This document shows positions 32,217 to 39,213 of a stretch of 39,213 nt of DNA, piece after piece. The first letter of the stretch is position 1; each line of letters starts with the position of its first letter. The notes under the pieces were generated by a model, which was not told the origin of the DNA, searched no databases, and was given only the letters and a program-made list of their open reading frames with translations. The stretch lies in NCBI GenBank assembly GCA_945921235.1, contig CAMEKH010000005.1, positions 1 through 39,213 on the forward strand, in the 5' to 3' direction. This DNA comes from an uncultured Prevotellaceae bacterium (GTDB lineage: Bacteria; Bacteroidota; Bacteroidia; Bacteroidales; Muribaculaceae). Made by a program: the position numbers and the translations under genes.

Positions 32217-33266
32217 ATGAAACTGAGAAATTGTGTAATTGTAGCCTTGAGTTGGTTCGTGTGCGGCTGTACTCATCAGGCAAGTATGGGAACTGAATCA
32301 TCGAGTAAGGAATCAGAGGAAGTCGAATATCGCAATCCTGTGTATAAATTAGATTGCGCCGACCCAACCATTTGGCGTGCTGACGATGGCATGTTCTATT
32401 GTATGCACACTATGGGAACCAAACCCGGAACACTGCTTAGAAGTACTAATCTTGTAGATTGGGAAGATAGCGGCATAAAGCCGATAGACGAAACTGAATT
32501 TGCTAAATGCCGCAAATGGGGTGAACATGTGTGGGCGCCCGATGTGGCAGTGGTGAATGGGCGTCGCATGGCTTATCTGACGCTATATTTCGGGCTACAT
32601 GATGCAAGTATCGTGGCGCTGAAAGAGGTGTCGCCACTGCGTTTTGAGTATGTAGGTGTAATAACTCGAGGCGTTGAAACCGGTATTGACGATACAATCG
32701 ACCCCGAAGTGGTTACAGATGAAGCTACAGGCAAGGTGTGGTTGTTCTTCGGCAGTATGGGTGGCATACACCGCATTCAGCTGAATTCATCGGGTACGGC
32801 GCTTGCCGAAGGAGCGGAATATGTGCATGTGGCAGGTGTGCATGGCAGCACTAATCCCGACCGTAGCAAAGTGTTTGAAGGTTGTTATCTGCACTATCAC
32901 GAAGGCTATTGGTATCTCTTTTGCAGTAGCGGATTCTATAACGACCATACTTATACCACGCGTGTGGGACGCAGCAAGACGCTCGATGGAGTGTTTGTGG
33001 ACCGTAATGGCTTTAAGATGACCGAGGGCAATGCCGAAACGGTGATTCGCTCCGATGAAAATGATTATTTCTATGGTCCCGGACATGATGCAGAGATTTT
33101 TACCGATAAAAAAGGTAACGACTGGATTCTGTATCATTGCCACAATAAAGGCATAGACAATGCCGCACGTCCGCTGATGTTGCAGCAAGTGGCGTGGGGC
33201 AAAGATGGCTGGCCTGCGGTGAAAGGCGGGAAGCCTGTTTCGAGGGCTTCGGCTCCGGAGTTTTGA
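32217..33266 (+). CDS. GH43-family glycoside hydrolase lipoprotein
   Basis: A 349-residue five-bladed beta-propeller hydrolase. The three GH43 catalytic residues are visible: Asp49 in CADPTIW (base), Asp162 in DDTIDPEV (pKa modulator) and Glu221 in VFEGCYLHYHEGYWYLF (acid). The N-terminus MKLRNCVIVALSWFVCGC looks like a lipoprotein signal with Cys18. Families of this type cleave arabinofuranosyl or xylosyl links, often arabinan; the substrate is not readable. ATG 32217 is used rather than 32187, because the signal begins there. It has no SusCD partner here and sits 28 bases upstream of ispD. Confidence 0.85.
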   Translation: MKLRNCVIVALSWFVCGCTHQASMGTESSSKESEEVEYRNPVYKLDCADPTIWRADDGMFYCMHTMGTKPGTLLRSTNLVDWEDSGIKPIDETEFAKCRKWGEHVWAPDVAVVNGRRMAYLTLYFGLHDASIVALKEVSPLRFEYVGVITRGVETGIDDTIDPEVVTDEATGKVWLFFGSMGGIHRIQLNSSGTALAEGAEYVHVAGVHGSTNPDRSKVFEGCYLHYHEGYWYLFCSSGFYNDHTYTTRVGRSKTLDGVFVDRNGFKMTEGNAETVIRSDENDYFYGPGHDAEIFTDKKGNDWILYHCHNKGIDNAARPLMLQQVAWGKDGWPAVKGGKPVSRASAPEF

Positions 33267-33294
33267 TACTCATAGCGAGAAAGTAATAGAAAAA

Positions 33295-33975
33295 ATGAAA
33301 AGATTTGCGATTATAGTAGCCGGAGGCTCCGGTACACGTTTTGGGTCTAATATTCCCAAGCAATTTTTGCCGCTTTGCGGGCTTCCGGTGCTGATGCACA
33401 CGGTGAAGAAATTTGCGGCTTCAGGAGCGGAAGTCGTGCTTGTGCTTCCGGCGTCGCAGCAAGATTTTTGGCGTGAGCTGTGTGCCAAGTATGCGTTTGG
33501 AGAGCGGTGCAGGGTTGTAAGCGGAGGCAACAGCCGTTTTGCATCGGTGAAAAACGGACTTTCTGCAATCGATGTAGCTGAAGGCGATGTGGTGGCGGTG
33601 CATGATGGTGTGCGCCCATTGGTATCTTTGGCAGTTATAGAGAATGCATTTGCAGAGGCTGCACTATGCGGCAGTGCCGTTCCGGTGGTTAAAGTGACCG
33701 ATTCGATTCGCCGTGTTGCACCCGATGGCATTTCGCAAGCTATGCGTCGTGATGAATTGGTAGCTGTGCAGACACCACAAACCTTCGATGCATTGGCTCT
33801 CAAGCGAGCTTACGAAGTTGACTTTTCCGAGCTGTTCACTGATGATGCATCGGTGTTTGAAGCGGCAGGTCATGCGGTTCATCTCATTGCCGGAAATGTG
33901 GAGAATATCAAGATTACACATCCATGCGATATTTCGATAGCTGAGAATCTATTGAAAAATGGAACGACTTGCTAA
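33295..33975 (+). CDS. ispD: 2-C-methyl-D-erythritol 4-phosphate cytidylyltransferase
   Basis: A 226-residue nucleotidyltransferase of the MEP isoprenoid pathway, joining CTP to methylerythritol phosphate. The CTP-binding loop AGGSGTRFG with the following PKQFLPL, the segment VHDGVRPLVS, and the C-terminal KITHPCDISIAE match IspD; length is normal. Its last 17 bases overlap recG in another frame, so translation of the two is probably coupled. Confidence 0.95.
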   Translation: MKRFAIIVAGGSGTRFGSNIPKQFLPLCGLPVLMHTVKKFAASGAEVVLVLPASQQDFWRELCAKYAFGERCRVVSGGNSRFASVKNGLSAIDVAEGDVVAVHDGVRPLVSLAVIENAFAEAALCGSAVPVVKVTDSIRRVAPDGISQAMRRDELVAVQTPQTFDALALKRAYEVDFSELFTDDASVFEAAGHAVHLIAGNVENIKITHPCDISIAENLLKNGTTC

Positions 33976-36049
33976 GACCGACATAAAATATTTGCACGGC
34001 GTAGGTCCGAAGCGTGCCGAGCTGCTTGCCAAGCAGCTCGACATTCATTCTTATTATGATTTGCTCTATTATTTCCCTTTCAGATATGTCGACAAGAGTA
34101 AGATTCACAAGATATGTGAAATCACGGGCGATATGCCCTACATTCAGCTCAAAGGGCGTTTTGTGAGTTTCACTGTGAACGGTGAGGGTGCTCGCAGGCG
34201 GCTTAATGCTCTGTTTTCCGACGGAACCGGGCTTATTGATGTGGTGTGGTTCAACCGAGTGAAGCAGATTCAGGAAACATATACCACAGGCACTGAATAT
34301 GTGATTTTCGGGAAACCGACACTATTTAATAATCGCTATAGTATTTCACACCCCGAAGTCGATGTATATAAGCCCGAAAGTGTGGTACAAGGGTTTCGCG
34401 GGGTGTATAATATCACCGAAACACTTAGAAATCGCTCGTTTTCATCGCGAACTATTCAGCAGCTCGAGATGAACCTTATAGGTGCACTCGGACGCGTGGA
34501 AGAAACGTTGCCGCAATATATTGTGGAGCGGCAGCAGTTGATGCCCGTGCGTGATGCTCTTGTTAATGTGCATATCCCCGATTCGGTGGAAAAATTGCAG
34601 CGAGCACAATATCGCTTGAAATTTGAAGAGCTGTTTTATCTTCAGCTTAATATCTTGAAATATACCAAGCAGCGGAGTATGAGCATTGCAGGCTTTCGAT
34701 TCACGAAAGTGGGTGAGTGCTTTAATCGATTCTATCGCGAGGTGTTGCCATTCCCACTCACTGAAGCGCAAAAACGAGTGATTCGGGAGATTCGCACCGA
34801 TATGGGAAGCGGAAAACAGATGAATCGTCTGCTTCAAGGCGATGTGGGGAGTGGAAAGACACTTGTGGCACTTATGACAATGCTTCTTGCCGTGGATAAT
34901 GGCTTCCAAGCATGCATTATGGCTCCCACCGAGATTCTTGCCACTCAGCACTATCACACTATCAGTGAACTTGCGGTGAAAATCGGAGTCAGAGTAGAAC
35001 TGTTGACAGGTTCCACCCGGAAAAAAGACCGTGAAAACATACATCAGGGATTGCTCAGTGGCGATGTGAAGATACTTGTGGGCACGCATGCCGTGATTGA
35101 GGATACGGTAGTGTTTAAGAGCCTCGGAATGGCGGTGATTGATGAGCAACATCGCTTCGGAGTGGCGCAGCGAGCCAAGATGTGGCGTAAAAATGCTGTT
35201 CCACCGCACGTGCTTGTCATGACAGCCACCCCAATTCCTCGCACCCTTGCCATGACCGTGTATGGTGACCTCGACGTGTCGGTTATCGACGAACTTCCGC
35301 CGGGTCGCAAGCCGGTGCAGACCGTTTTGCGCTATGATACTCACAGGCAGTCGGTGTATCGCTTTGTGGGTGAGCAGCTGAAGCTTGGCCGACAGGTGTA
35401 TTTTGTGTATCCGCTCATTCAGGAGAGCGAGAAGCTCGATTTGAGGAATCTTGAAGAGGGATATGAGATAATAAGCGATATCTTCCGTGATTACAGGGTG
35501 TGCATGGTGCACGGCAAGATGAAACCCGATGAGAAAGATTACCAGATGAAAATCTTTGCCGAAAACAAGGCTCAAATTATGGTTGCTACCACCGTTATTG
35601 AAGTGGGAGTGAATGTGCCAAACGCATCGGTGATGGTGATAGAAAATGCCGAGCGTTTCGGATTGTCGCAGCTTCATCAGCTTAGAGGTAGGGTGGGGCG
35701 CGGAGCTGACCAGGCTTTCTGTATATTGATGTCGAATGTGAAAATCAATCGCGACACGCGTCATCGATTGGAAGTTATGACTCAGACAACCGATGGATTT
35801 ATCGTAGCCGAGGAGGACCTGAAGTTGCGCGGACCGGGCGATATGGAAGGAACGCAACAGAGTGGAATTGCCTTTGATTTGCGCATAGCAAATGTGGCAA
35901 AAGATGGTGCGATTTTACAGCAGGCGCGCGACCTTGCTATGGAGATACTTGATGCCGACCCTACTTTGTCGCAGCAGCAAAATCAGCTCCTAAACCGTCA
36001 TTTACAATTTCTATATCGTAGGCAAATCAATTGGAGTCTTATAAGCTGA
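33959..36049 (+). CDS. recG: ATP-dependent DNA helicase RecG
   Basis: A 696-residue branched-DNA helicase that remodels stalled forks and Holliday junctions. It has the N-terminal wedge/OB domain (PYIQLKGRFVSF), Walker A GDVGSGKT (near residue 298), the DEQHRFG box (near residue 396), TATPIPRTLAM, and the RecG-specific C-terminal motifs QLHQLRGRVGRG and LKLRGPGDMEGTQQSG. Length is normal. It overlaps ispD by 17 bases. Confidence 0.97.
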   Translation: MERLAKTDIKYLHGVGPKRAELLAKQLDIHSYYDLLYYFPFRYVDKSKIHKICEITGDMPYIQLKGRFVSFTVNGEGARRRLNALFSDGTGLIDVVWFNRVKQIQETYTTGTEYVIFGKPTLFNNRYSISHPEVDVYKPESVVQGFRGVYNITETLRNRSFSSRTIQQLEMNLIGALGRVEETLPQYIVERQQLMPVRDALVNVHIPDSVEKLQRAQYRLKFEELFYLQLNILKYTKQRSMSIAGFRFTKVGECFNRFYREVLPFPLTEAQKRVIREIRTDMGSGKQMNRLLQGDVGSGKTLVALMTMLLAVDNGFQACIMAPTEILATQHYHTISELAVKIGVRVELLTGSTRKKDRENIHQGLLSGDVKILVGTHAVIEDTVVFKSLGMAVIDEQHRFGVAQRAKMWRKNAVPPHVLVMTATPIPRTLAMTVYGDLDVSVIDELPPGRKPVQTVLRYDTHRQSVYRFVGEQLKLGRQVYFVYPLIQESEKLDLRNLEEGYEIISDIFRDYRVCMVHGKMKPDEKDYQMKIFAENKAQIMVATTVIEVGVNVPNASVMVIENAERFGLSQLHQLRGRVGRGADQAFCILMSNVKINRDTRHRLEVMTQTTDGFIVAEEDLKLRGPGDMEGTQQSGIAFDLRIANVAKDGAILQQARDLAMEILDADPTLSQQQNQLLNRHLQFLYRRQINWSLIS

Positions 36050-36325
36050 ACTGCGGTGACTTCTTGTGTAGATGAATTTTCATGATGCGGCAATGTGGCA
36101 GAATGATTGTATGCCGGATTGGAAGATATGTTAATGGAGTGAAAATTTAACATTTTTAGTGTGAAAATAATTCGCATTGAAAAGAAATATTGCAAAATAT
36201 GTTGTAAAACATATTTTATTTGTAATGACCTGTAGAATAAATGTTTAACACCTGCGTGGAACTGCGGCTGATGAAAGCTTAAAAAAAATAAGGTAGAAAA
36301 ATTTTCGCTTTTGAGAAAAATACTC
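36050..36325. other. Intergenic region recG-ndk with AT-rich palindrome
   Basis: No gene seen. AAAATATGTT (36194-36203) and AACATATTTT (36208-36217) form a perfect 10-bp dyad around GTAA. The right half plus ATTTGT (TAAAACATATTTT at 36205-36217) recurs at 21374-21386, just upstream of the candidate small RNA. Confidence 0.5.
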
Positions 36326-36333
36326 TAACTTTG
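36326..36333 (+). promoter_or_regulatory. -7 box of ndk
   Basis: TAACTTTG fits TAnnTTTG, 36 bases before the GTG start; GGAGGAAAG immediately after is within the leader. No -33 TTTG at normal spacing. Confidence 0.5.
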
Positions 36334-36369
36334 GAGGAAAGAAGTGTAACCATAAAAACTATTTAACAA

Positions 36370-36831
36370 GTGGAAGAGACATTAGTCATTTTGAAGCCGT
36401 CGGCAGTAGGTCGAGGTATTGCGGGAGAAATAATCACACGTTTCGAGCGTAAAGGCTTGATAATAGCAGGAATGAAGATGATACAGCTCAATGATGCATT
36501 GCTCGATGAGCACTATGCGCATCTCGTTGACCGTCCATTTTTCCCGCGAATTAAAGCATCGATGATGTCAACTCCGGTTGTAGTGATGTGTGTGAGAGGG
36601 AAAGAAGCCGTGCAAGTGGTGCGAGCCATGACCGGTGTTACCAACGGACGCAATGCAAATCCGGGCACAATACGTGGCGATTACAGCATGAGCGGACAAG
36701 AGAACATAGTGCATGCTTCCGACTCAGTGGAGAACGCAAAGATAGAGCTTGCGCGATTCTTCGCACCTGAGGAAATTTTTGATTACACTCCCACAGGGCT
36801 TAATTATCTTTACGCTTCCGACGAGGTGTGA
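36370..36831 (+). CDS. ndk: Nucleoside diphosphate kinase
   Basis: A 153-residue kinase that balances NTP pools by passing phosphate through a histidine. The active site His115 lies in ENIVHASDS, and the motifs VILKPSAVGRG, RPFFPRI and GVTNGRNANPGTIRGDYS are intact. Translation begins with GTG at 36370; no in-frame ATG near the domain start is available. Length is typical. Transcribed alone. Confidence 0.97.
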   Translation: MEETLVILKPSAVGRGIAGEIITRFERKGLIIAGMKMIQLNDALLDEHYAHLVDRPFFPRIKASMMSTPVVVMCVRGKEAVQVVRAMTGVTNGRNANPGTIRGDYSMSGQENIVHASDSVENAKIELARFFAPEEIFDYTPTGLNYLYASDEV

Positions 36832-36859
36832 TGCATAGATTGCGCTTGTAGTGATGTCT

Positions 36860-36916
36860 ATGCCGAGAATAAGAAACTCGGTGGATAATTATGCTGCATA
36901 TTGAATGCCGAGAATA
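36860..36916 (+). repeat. 12-base direct repeat between ndk and the M23 gene
   Basis: ATGCCGAGAATA occurs at 36860-36871 and again at 36905-36916. Each copy is part of a small hairpin (CCGAG/CTCGG and TGCC/GGCA). Confidence 0.7.
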
Positions 36917-37006
36917 GGCATTGATGTAGCTAAAGACGTAAAGGTGAATAAACTTTGATTGATTAAGAGAACCGGTAATTATTGACGCAGAAAACCGAAG
37001 AGGGTA

Positions 37007-37966
37007 ATGAATTTATTGAATAAAATAGGCTTGTGTGCAGGCTTTGCAGCAGCGATGCTGTGGAGTGGTGATTCGTTTGCACAAAATTTGCAATCGGTTA
37101 CCAACTATGCAAGCCGACATGATGAGCTCCTTGCACGCCAGAGCCACATTGGCGAGCAGATACGCCTTGAGGAGACGGAACAATATGCAAACTTGCTATA
37201 CGAGGAATGTGAGCCTGAGCCTGATATTTACACCGAAGGTTGGGAAAGCGGACTCGTGAACTCATATAAGAACGCAGTAGTCCCCGACCGTGCAGTAATC
37301 GACGTGAGAGATTTTGTTATGCCGTGTCCCGGCATTGTCACATCGCCTTACGGCTATCGTCCGCGATTCCGCCGTATGCACAAGGGTGTAGATTTGCGAG
37401 CAGCAATCGGCGACACTATATATGCCGCTTTCGATGGAAAAGTGCGCTTGACAAAATATGAGCGAGGCGGATATGGCTATTATGTCATAGTTCGTCATAC
37501 TAACGGATTGGAAACCGTCTACGGTCACTTGTCGAAATTCTTGGTTCACCCTGATGAAACAGTCAAAGCAGGAACACCAATAGCATTGAGTGGAAACACA
37601 GGGCGCAGTTTCGGTCCGCATCTGCATTTCGAAACGCGTTTTATGGGTTATGCAATTAATCCTGCTGCAATATTCGACTTTGAGAATCAGACTATCAGAG
37701 ATGAGGAATATACATTCGACAAGCGCACGTTTGAGGACGCGCCCGGCTACAACAGGTCGTCGCGAACTTACGCAAGAAAATCGAGTGTGTCGCGAAGAAA
37801 CAGCTACAAATCGGGCGGTTCAAAGGCAACCTACAAGATTCGTCGCGGTGATAATCTCGGCACGATTGCCGCTATCCATGGGACTACGGTTGCCAAATTG
37901 TGCAAGCTCAATGGAATTTCCAAGAACTCGAAAATCCAGGCAGGAAAAGTTCTGCGTGTGAAGTGA
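37007..37966 (+). CDS. M23-family peptidoglycan endopeptidase with C-terminal LysM
   Basis: A 319-residue exported cell-wall hydrolase. A signal peptide (to about residue 25, GDSFA) is followed by a linker, an M23 metallopeptidase domain with the zinc ligands His125 and Asp129 (HKGVDLR) and His207 of HLHF (with His205), and a basic Ser/Arg-rich linker leading to a LysM peptidoglycan-binding domain (~276-319, YKIRRGDNLGTIAAIHG). It probably cuts peptide cross-links during growth or division. No catalytic residue is missing, so it looks active rather than a scaffold like EnvC. ATG 37007 follows GAGGGT. Confidence 0.93.
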   Translation: MNLLNKIGLCAGFAAAMLWSGDSFAQNLQSVTNYASRHDELLARQSHIGEQIRLEETEQYANLLYEECEPEPDIYTEGWESGLVNSYKNAVVPDRAVIDVRDFVMPCPGIVTSPYGYRPRFRRMHKGVDLRAAIGDTIYAAFDGKVRLTKYERGGYGYYVIVRHTNGLETVYGHLSKFLVHPDETVKAGTPIALSGNTGRSFGPHLHFETRFMGYAINPAAIFDFENQTIRDEEYTFDKRTFEDAPGYNRSSRTYARKSSVSRRNSYKSGGSKATYKIRRGDNLGTIAAIHGTTVAKLCKLNGISKNSKIQAGKVLRVK

Positions 37967-37988
37967 GAGTAGATAACATAGCGCATAA

Positions 37989-38032
37989 CCGAGGGGTTGC
38001 ATCATAGACGATGTTGCCCCTCGGTGCTTTTA
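37989..38032 (+). terminator. Terminator after the M23 gene
   Basis: CCGAGGGG (37989-37996) pairs with CCCCTCGG (38017-38024), with further partial pairing inside, then TGCTTTTATG. Confidence 0.75.
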
Positions 38033-38100
38033 TGTGCATGAATAGAGGGTTAAAAGGCATCAAAATGATGATAGACGTGTGAAATATTGCGGAAATTTCG

Positions 38101-38108
38101 TAATTTTG
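38101..38108 (+). promoter_or_regulatory. -7 box of the PBP1A gene
   Basis: TAATTTTG fits TAnnTTTG, 57 bases before the ATG at 38166. No standard -33 element. Confidence 0.5.
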
Positions 38109-38165
38109 TAGATTAGTAAGGATTGAAAGCGATTTTTTATACTGAATAATAGCTACTTAGGAAAA

Positions 38166-39213
38166 ATGAGCAGGACTACACGACGGATAATTATAGCTAT
38201 GTGGACTATTTTCGGTCTGCTGATGGCATTTGTTGGAATAATGTTCTATCTGATATATAATGGAGTGATAGGCTACATGCCCCCGGTGGAGGAGCTGAAG
38301 AATCCCACTGATAGATTTGCATCGGTGCTCTACACCGACGATGGAGTGGAGATGGGACGATACTACCAAAGCAAGGGTAACCGTGTGTATGTTGACTACG
38401 ATGAGCTGTCGCCGCATCTATCAAATGCGCTGATAGCAACGGAAGATGAGCGATTTGAGTCGCATTCGGGCATAGACTTAAAGGCACTTGCACGAGCTGT
38501 GATAAAGCGCGGAATTTTCATGCAGAAGAATGCCGGAGGAGGAAGTACGATTACACAGCAGCTTGCCAAGCAGCTCTATTCGCCGCAGTCGTCGGGGATT
38601 ATGGAACGTATGCTCCAAAAGCCTATTGAGTGGATGATAGCAGTGAAATTGGAGCGATATTATACCAAAGATGAAATCATCAAGATGTATTTCAACCAAT
38701 TTGACTTCTTGAATAATGCAGTGGGAATAAAGACTGCGGCATTCGTGTATTTCGGTAAGGAGCCAAAAGATTTGTCGATAACGGAGTCGGCAACGCTTGT
38801 GGGTATGGCAAAAAATCCGTCATATTTCAATCCCGTGCGCTACAATGAGCGCACTCGCGGGCGCAGGAACGTAGTGCTCGAGCAGATGTATAAAGCCGAC
38901 ATGATAAGCAAGGAAGAACTTGAGGCACTGAAAGAACAGCCGCTAACGCTCGATTATCACAGGGTGGACCATAAAGATGGCATAGCGCCTTATTTCCGTG
39001 AAGAATTGCGCCGTATGCTCACTGCCAAGCGTCCTGACCGCGATGATTATCCGAGTTGGAACTATCAAGCCTACGTCGACGATTCAATAGCATGGGCTAC
39101 AAATCCACTTTTCGGGTGGTGTGAGAAGAATCGCAAGCCCGATGGCACGCTCTATAACATCTATACCGACGGATTGAAAATCTACACTACCATTGATTCG
39201 CGCATGCAGCATT
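38166..39213 (+). CDS. Penicillin-binding protein 1A, N-terminal part (3' end outside window)
   Basis: The frame stays open from ATG 38166 to the window edge (349 codons). A membrane anchor (~8-31) is followed by a GT51 peptidoglycan glycosyltransferase domain: catalytic Glu93 in ATEDERFESH, then GGSTITQQLAKQL, KIEW-type and YFNQFDFLNNAVGI segments, and ATLVGMAKNPSYFNP. The visible end (IYTDGLKIYTTID) is the linker before the transpeptidase domain. The full protein should be a class A bifunctional enzyme of roughly 750-800 residues. It polymerises and cross-links peptidoglycan on the outer face of the inner membrane. Confidence 0.93.
   Translation, partial: MSRTTRRIIIAMWTIFGLLMAFVGIMFYLIYNGVIGYMPPVEELKNPTDRFASVLYTDDGVEMGRYYQSKGNRVYVDYDELSPHLSNALIATEDERFESHSGIDLKALARAVIKRGIFMQKNAGGGSTITQQLAKQLYSPQSSGIMERMLQKPIEWMIAVKLERYYTKDEIIKMYFNQFDFLNNAVGIKTAAFVYFGKEPKDLSITESATLVGMAKNPSYFNPVRYNERTRGRRNVVLEQMYKADMISKEELEALKEQPLTLDYHRVDHKDGIAPYFREELRRMLTAKRPDRDDYPSWNYQAYVDDSIAWATNPLFGWCEKNRKPDGTLYNIYTDGLKIYTTIDSRMQH

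Noticed and set aside
34442-35857. A 471-codon open frame on the minus strand
   Set aside because: It is wholly antisense to recG, whose motifs are intact. The product is His-rich and low in domain signal, as antisense shadows are in this genome's codon use.
1-39213. CRISPR array, prophage, IS element or integrase
   Set aside because: No regular direct-repeat/spacer array, transposase, integrase or terminal inverted repeat with target duplication was found.

Overview
The window looks like a chromosomal segment of a gut Bacteroidales, most likely a Muribaculaceae-type relative of Bacteroides. Evidence seen directly: a SusC/SusD pair, a one-protein hybrid two-component system, a GH32 enzyme with a Bacteroides-type N-terminal extension, DUF5103 and PorT-like barrel proteins, weak Shine-Dalgarno sites, and many copies of the Bacteroidetes promoter pattern (TTTG, 19-21 bases, TAnnTTTG). 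The genus is inference.

Layout. 1-2.7 kb: the tail of an AspT/YidE-type transporter and a MORN/Sel1 repeat protein. 2.9-15 kb: a compact fructan utilisation locus. A leftward operon encodes a periplasmic GH32 fructanase, an MFS sugar importer and a PfkB fructokinase. A divergent gene encodes a periplasmic-binding-protein-type hybrid sensor/AraC regulator, followed by susC and susD. The expected logic is oligofructan import by SusC/D, cleavage to fructose in the periplasm, fructose sensing by the regulator, then MFS uptake and phosphorylation. No surface endo-fructanase or extra surface glycan-binding protein is present.

15-24 kb is mostly housekeeping: a VanX-family dipeptidase, priA, two tandem PorT-like barrel proteins, a DUF59 protein, an LpxH-type phosphoesterase, tRNA-Arg(CCG), ung and a DUF5103 (type IX secretion plug family) protein. 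Between the LpxH gene and ung is a gene-poor stretch with a candidate small RNA and a frameshifted mini zinc-ribbon gene. 24-31 kb: a leftward CaCA antiporter preceded by a very unusual Cys/Lys/Ala-rich secreted protein, a DUF3316 protein and parC, then rightward glyS and an FKBP-like lipoprotein gene broken by an in-frame amber codon.

31.6-39.2 kb: tRNA-Leu(UAG), a strong candidate structured small RNA on the minus strand, a GH43 lipoprotein with ispD and recG, then ndk, an M23/LysM peptidase and the start of a PBP1A-type penicillin-binding protein cut by the window end.

No CRISPR array, phage, insertion sequence or integrase was seen. The items most worth a second look are the Cys-rich protein next to the cation antiporter, the two candidate small RNAs, the amber-broken FKBP gene, and shared operator-like sequences in the two fructan promoters. 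All family assignments come from reading motifs; no database search was run.
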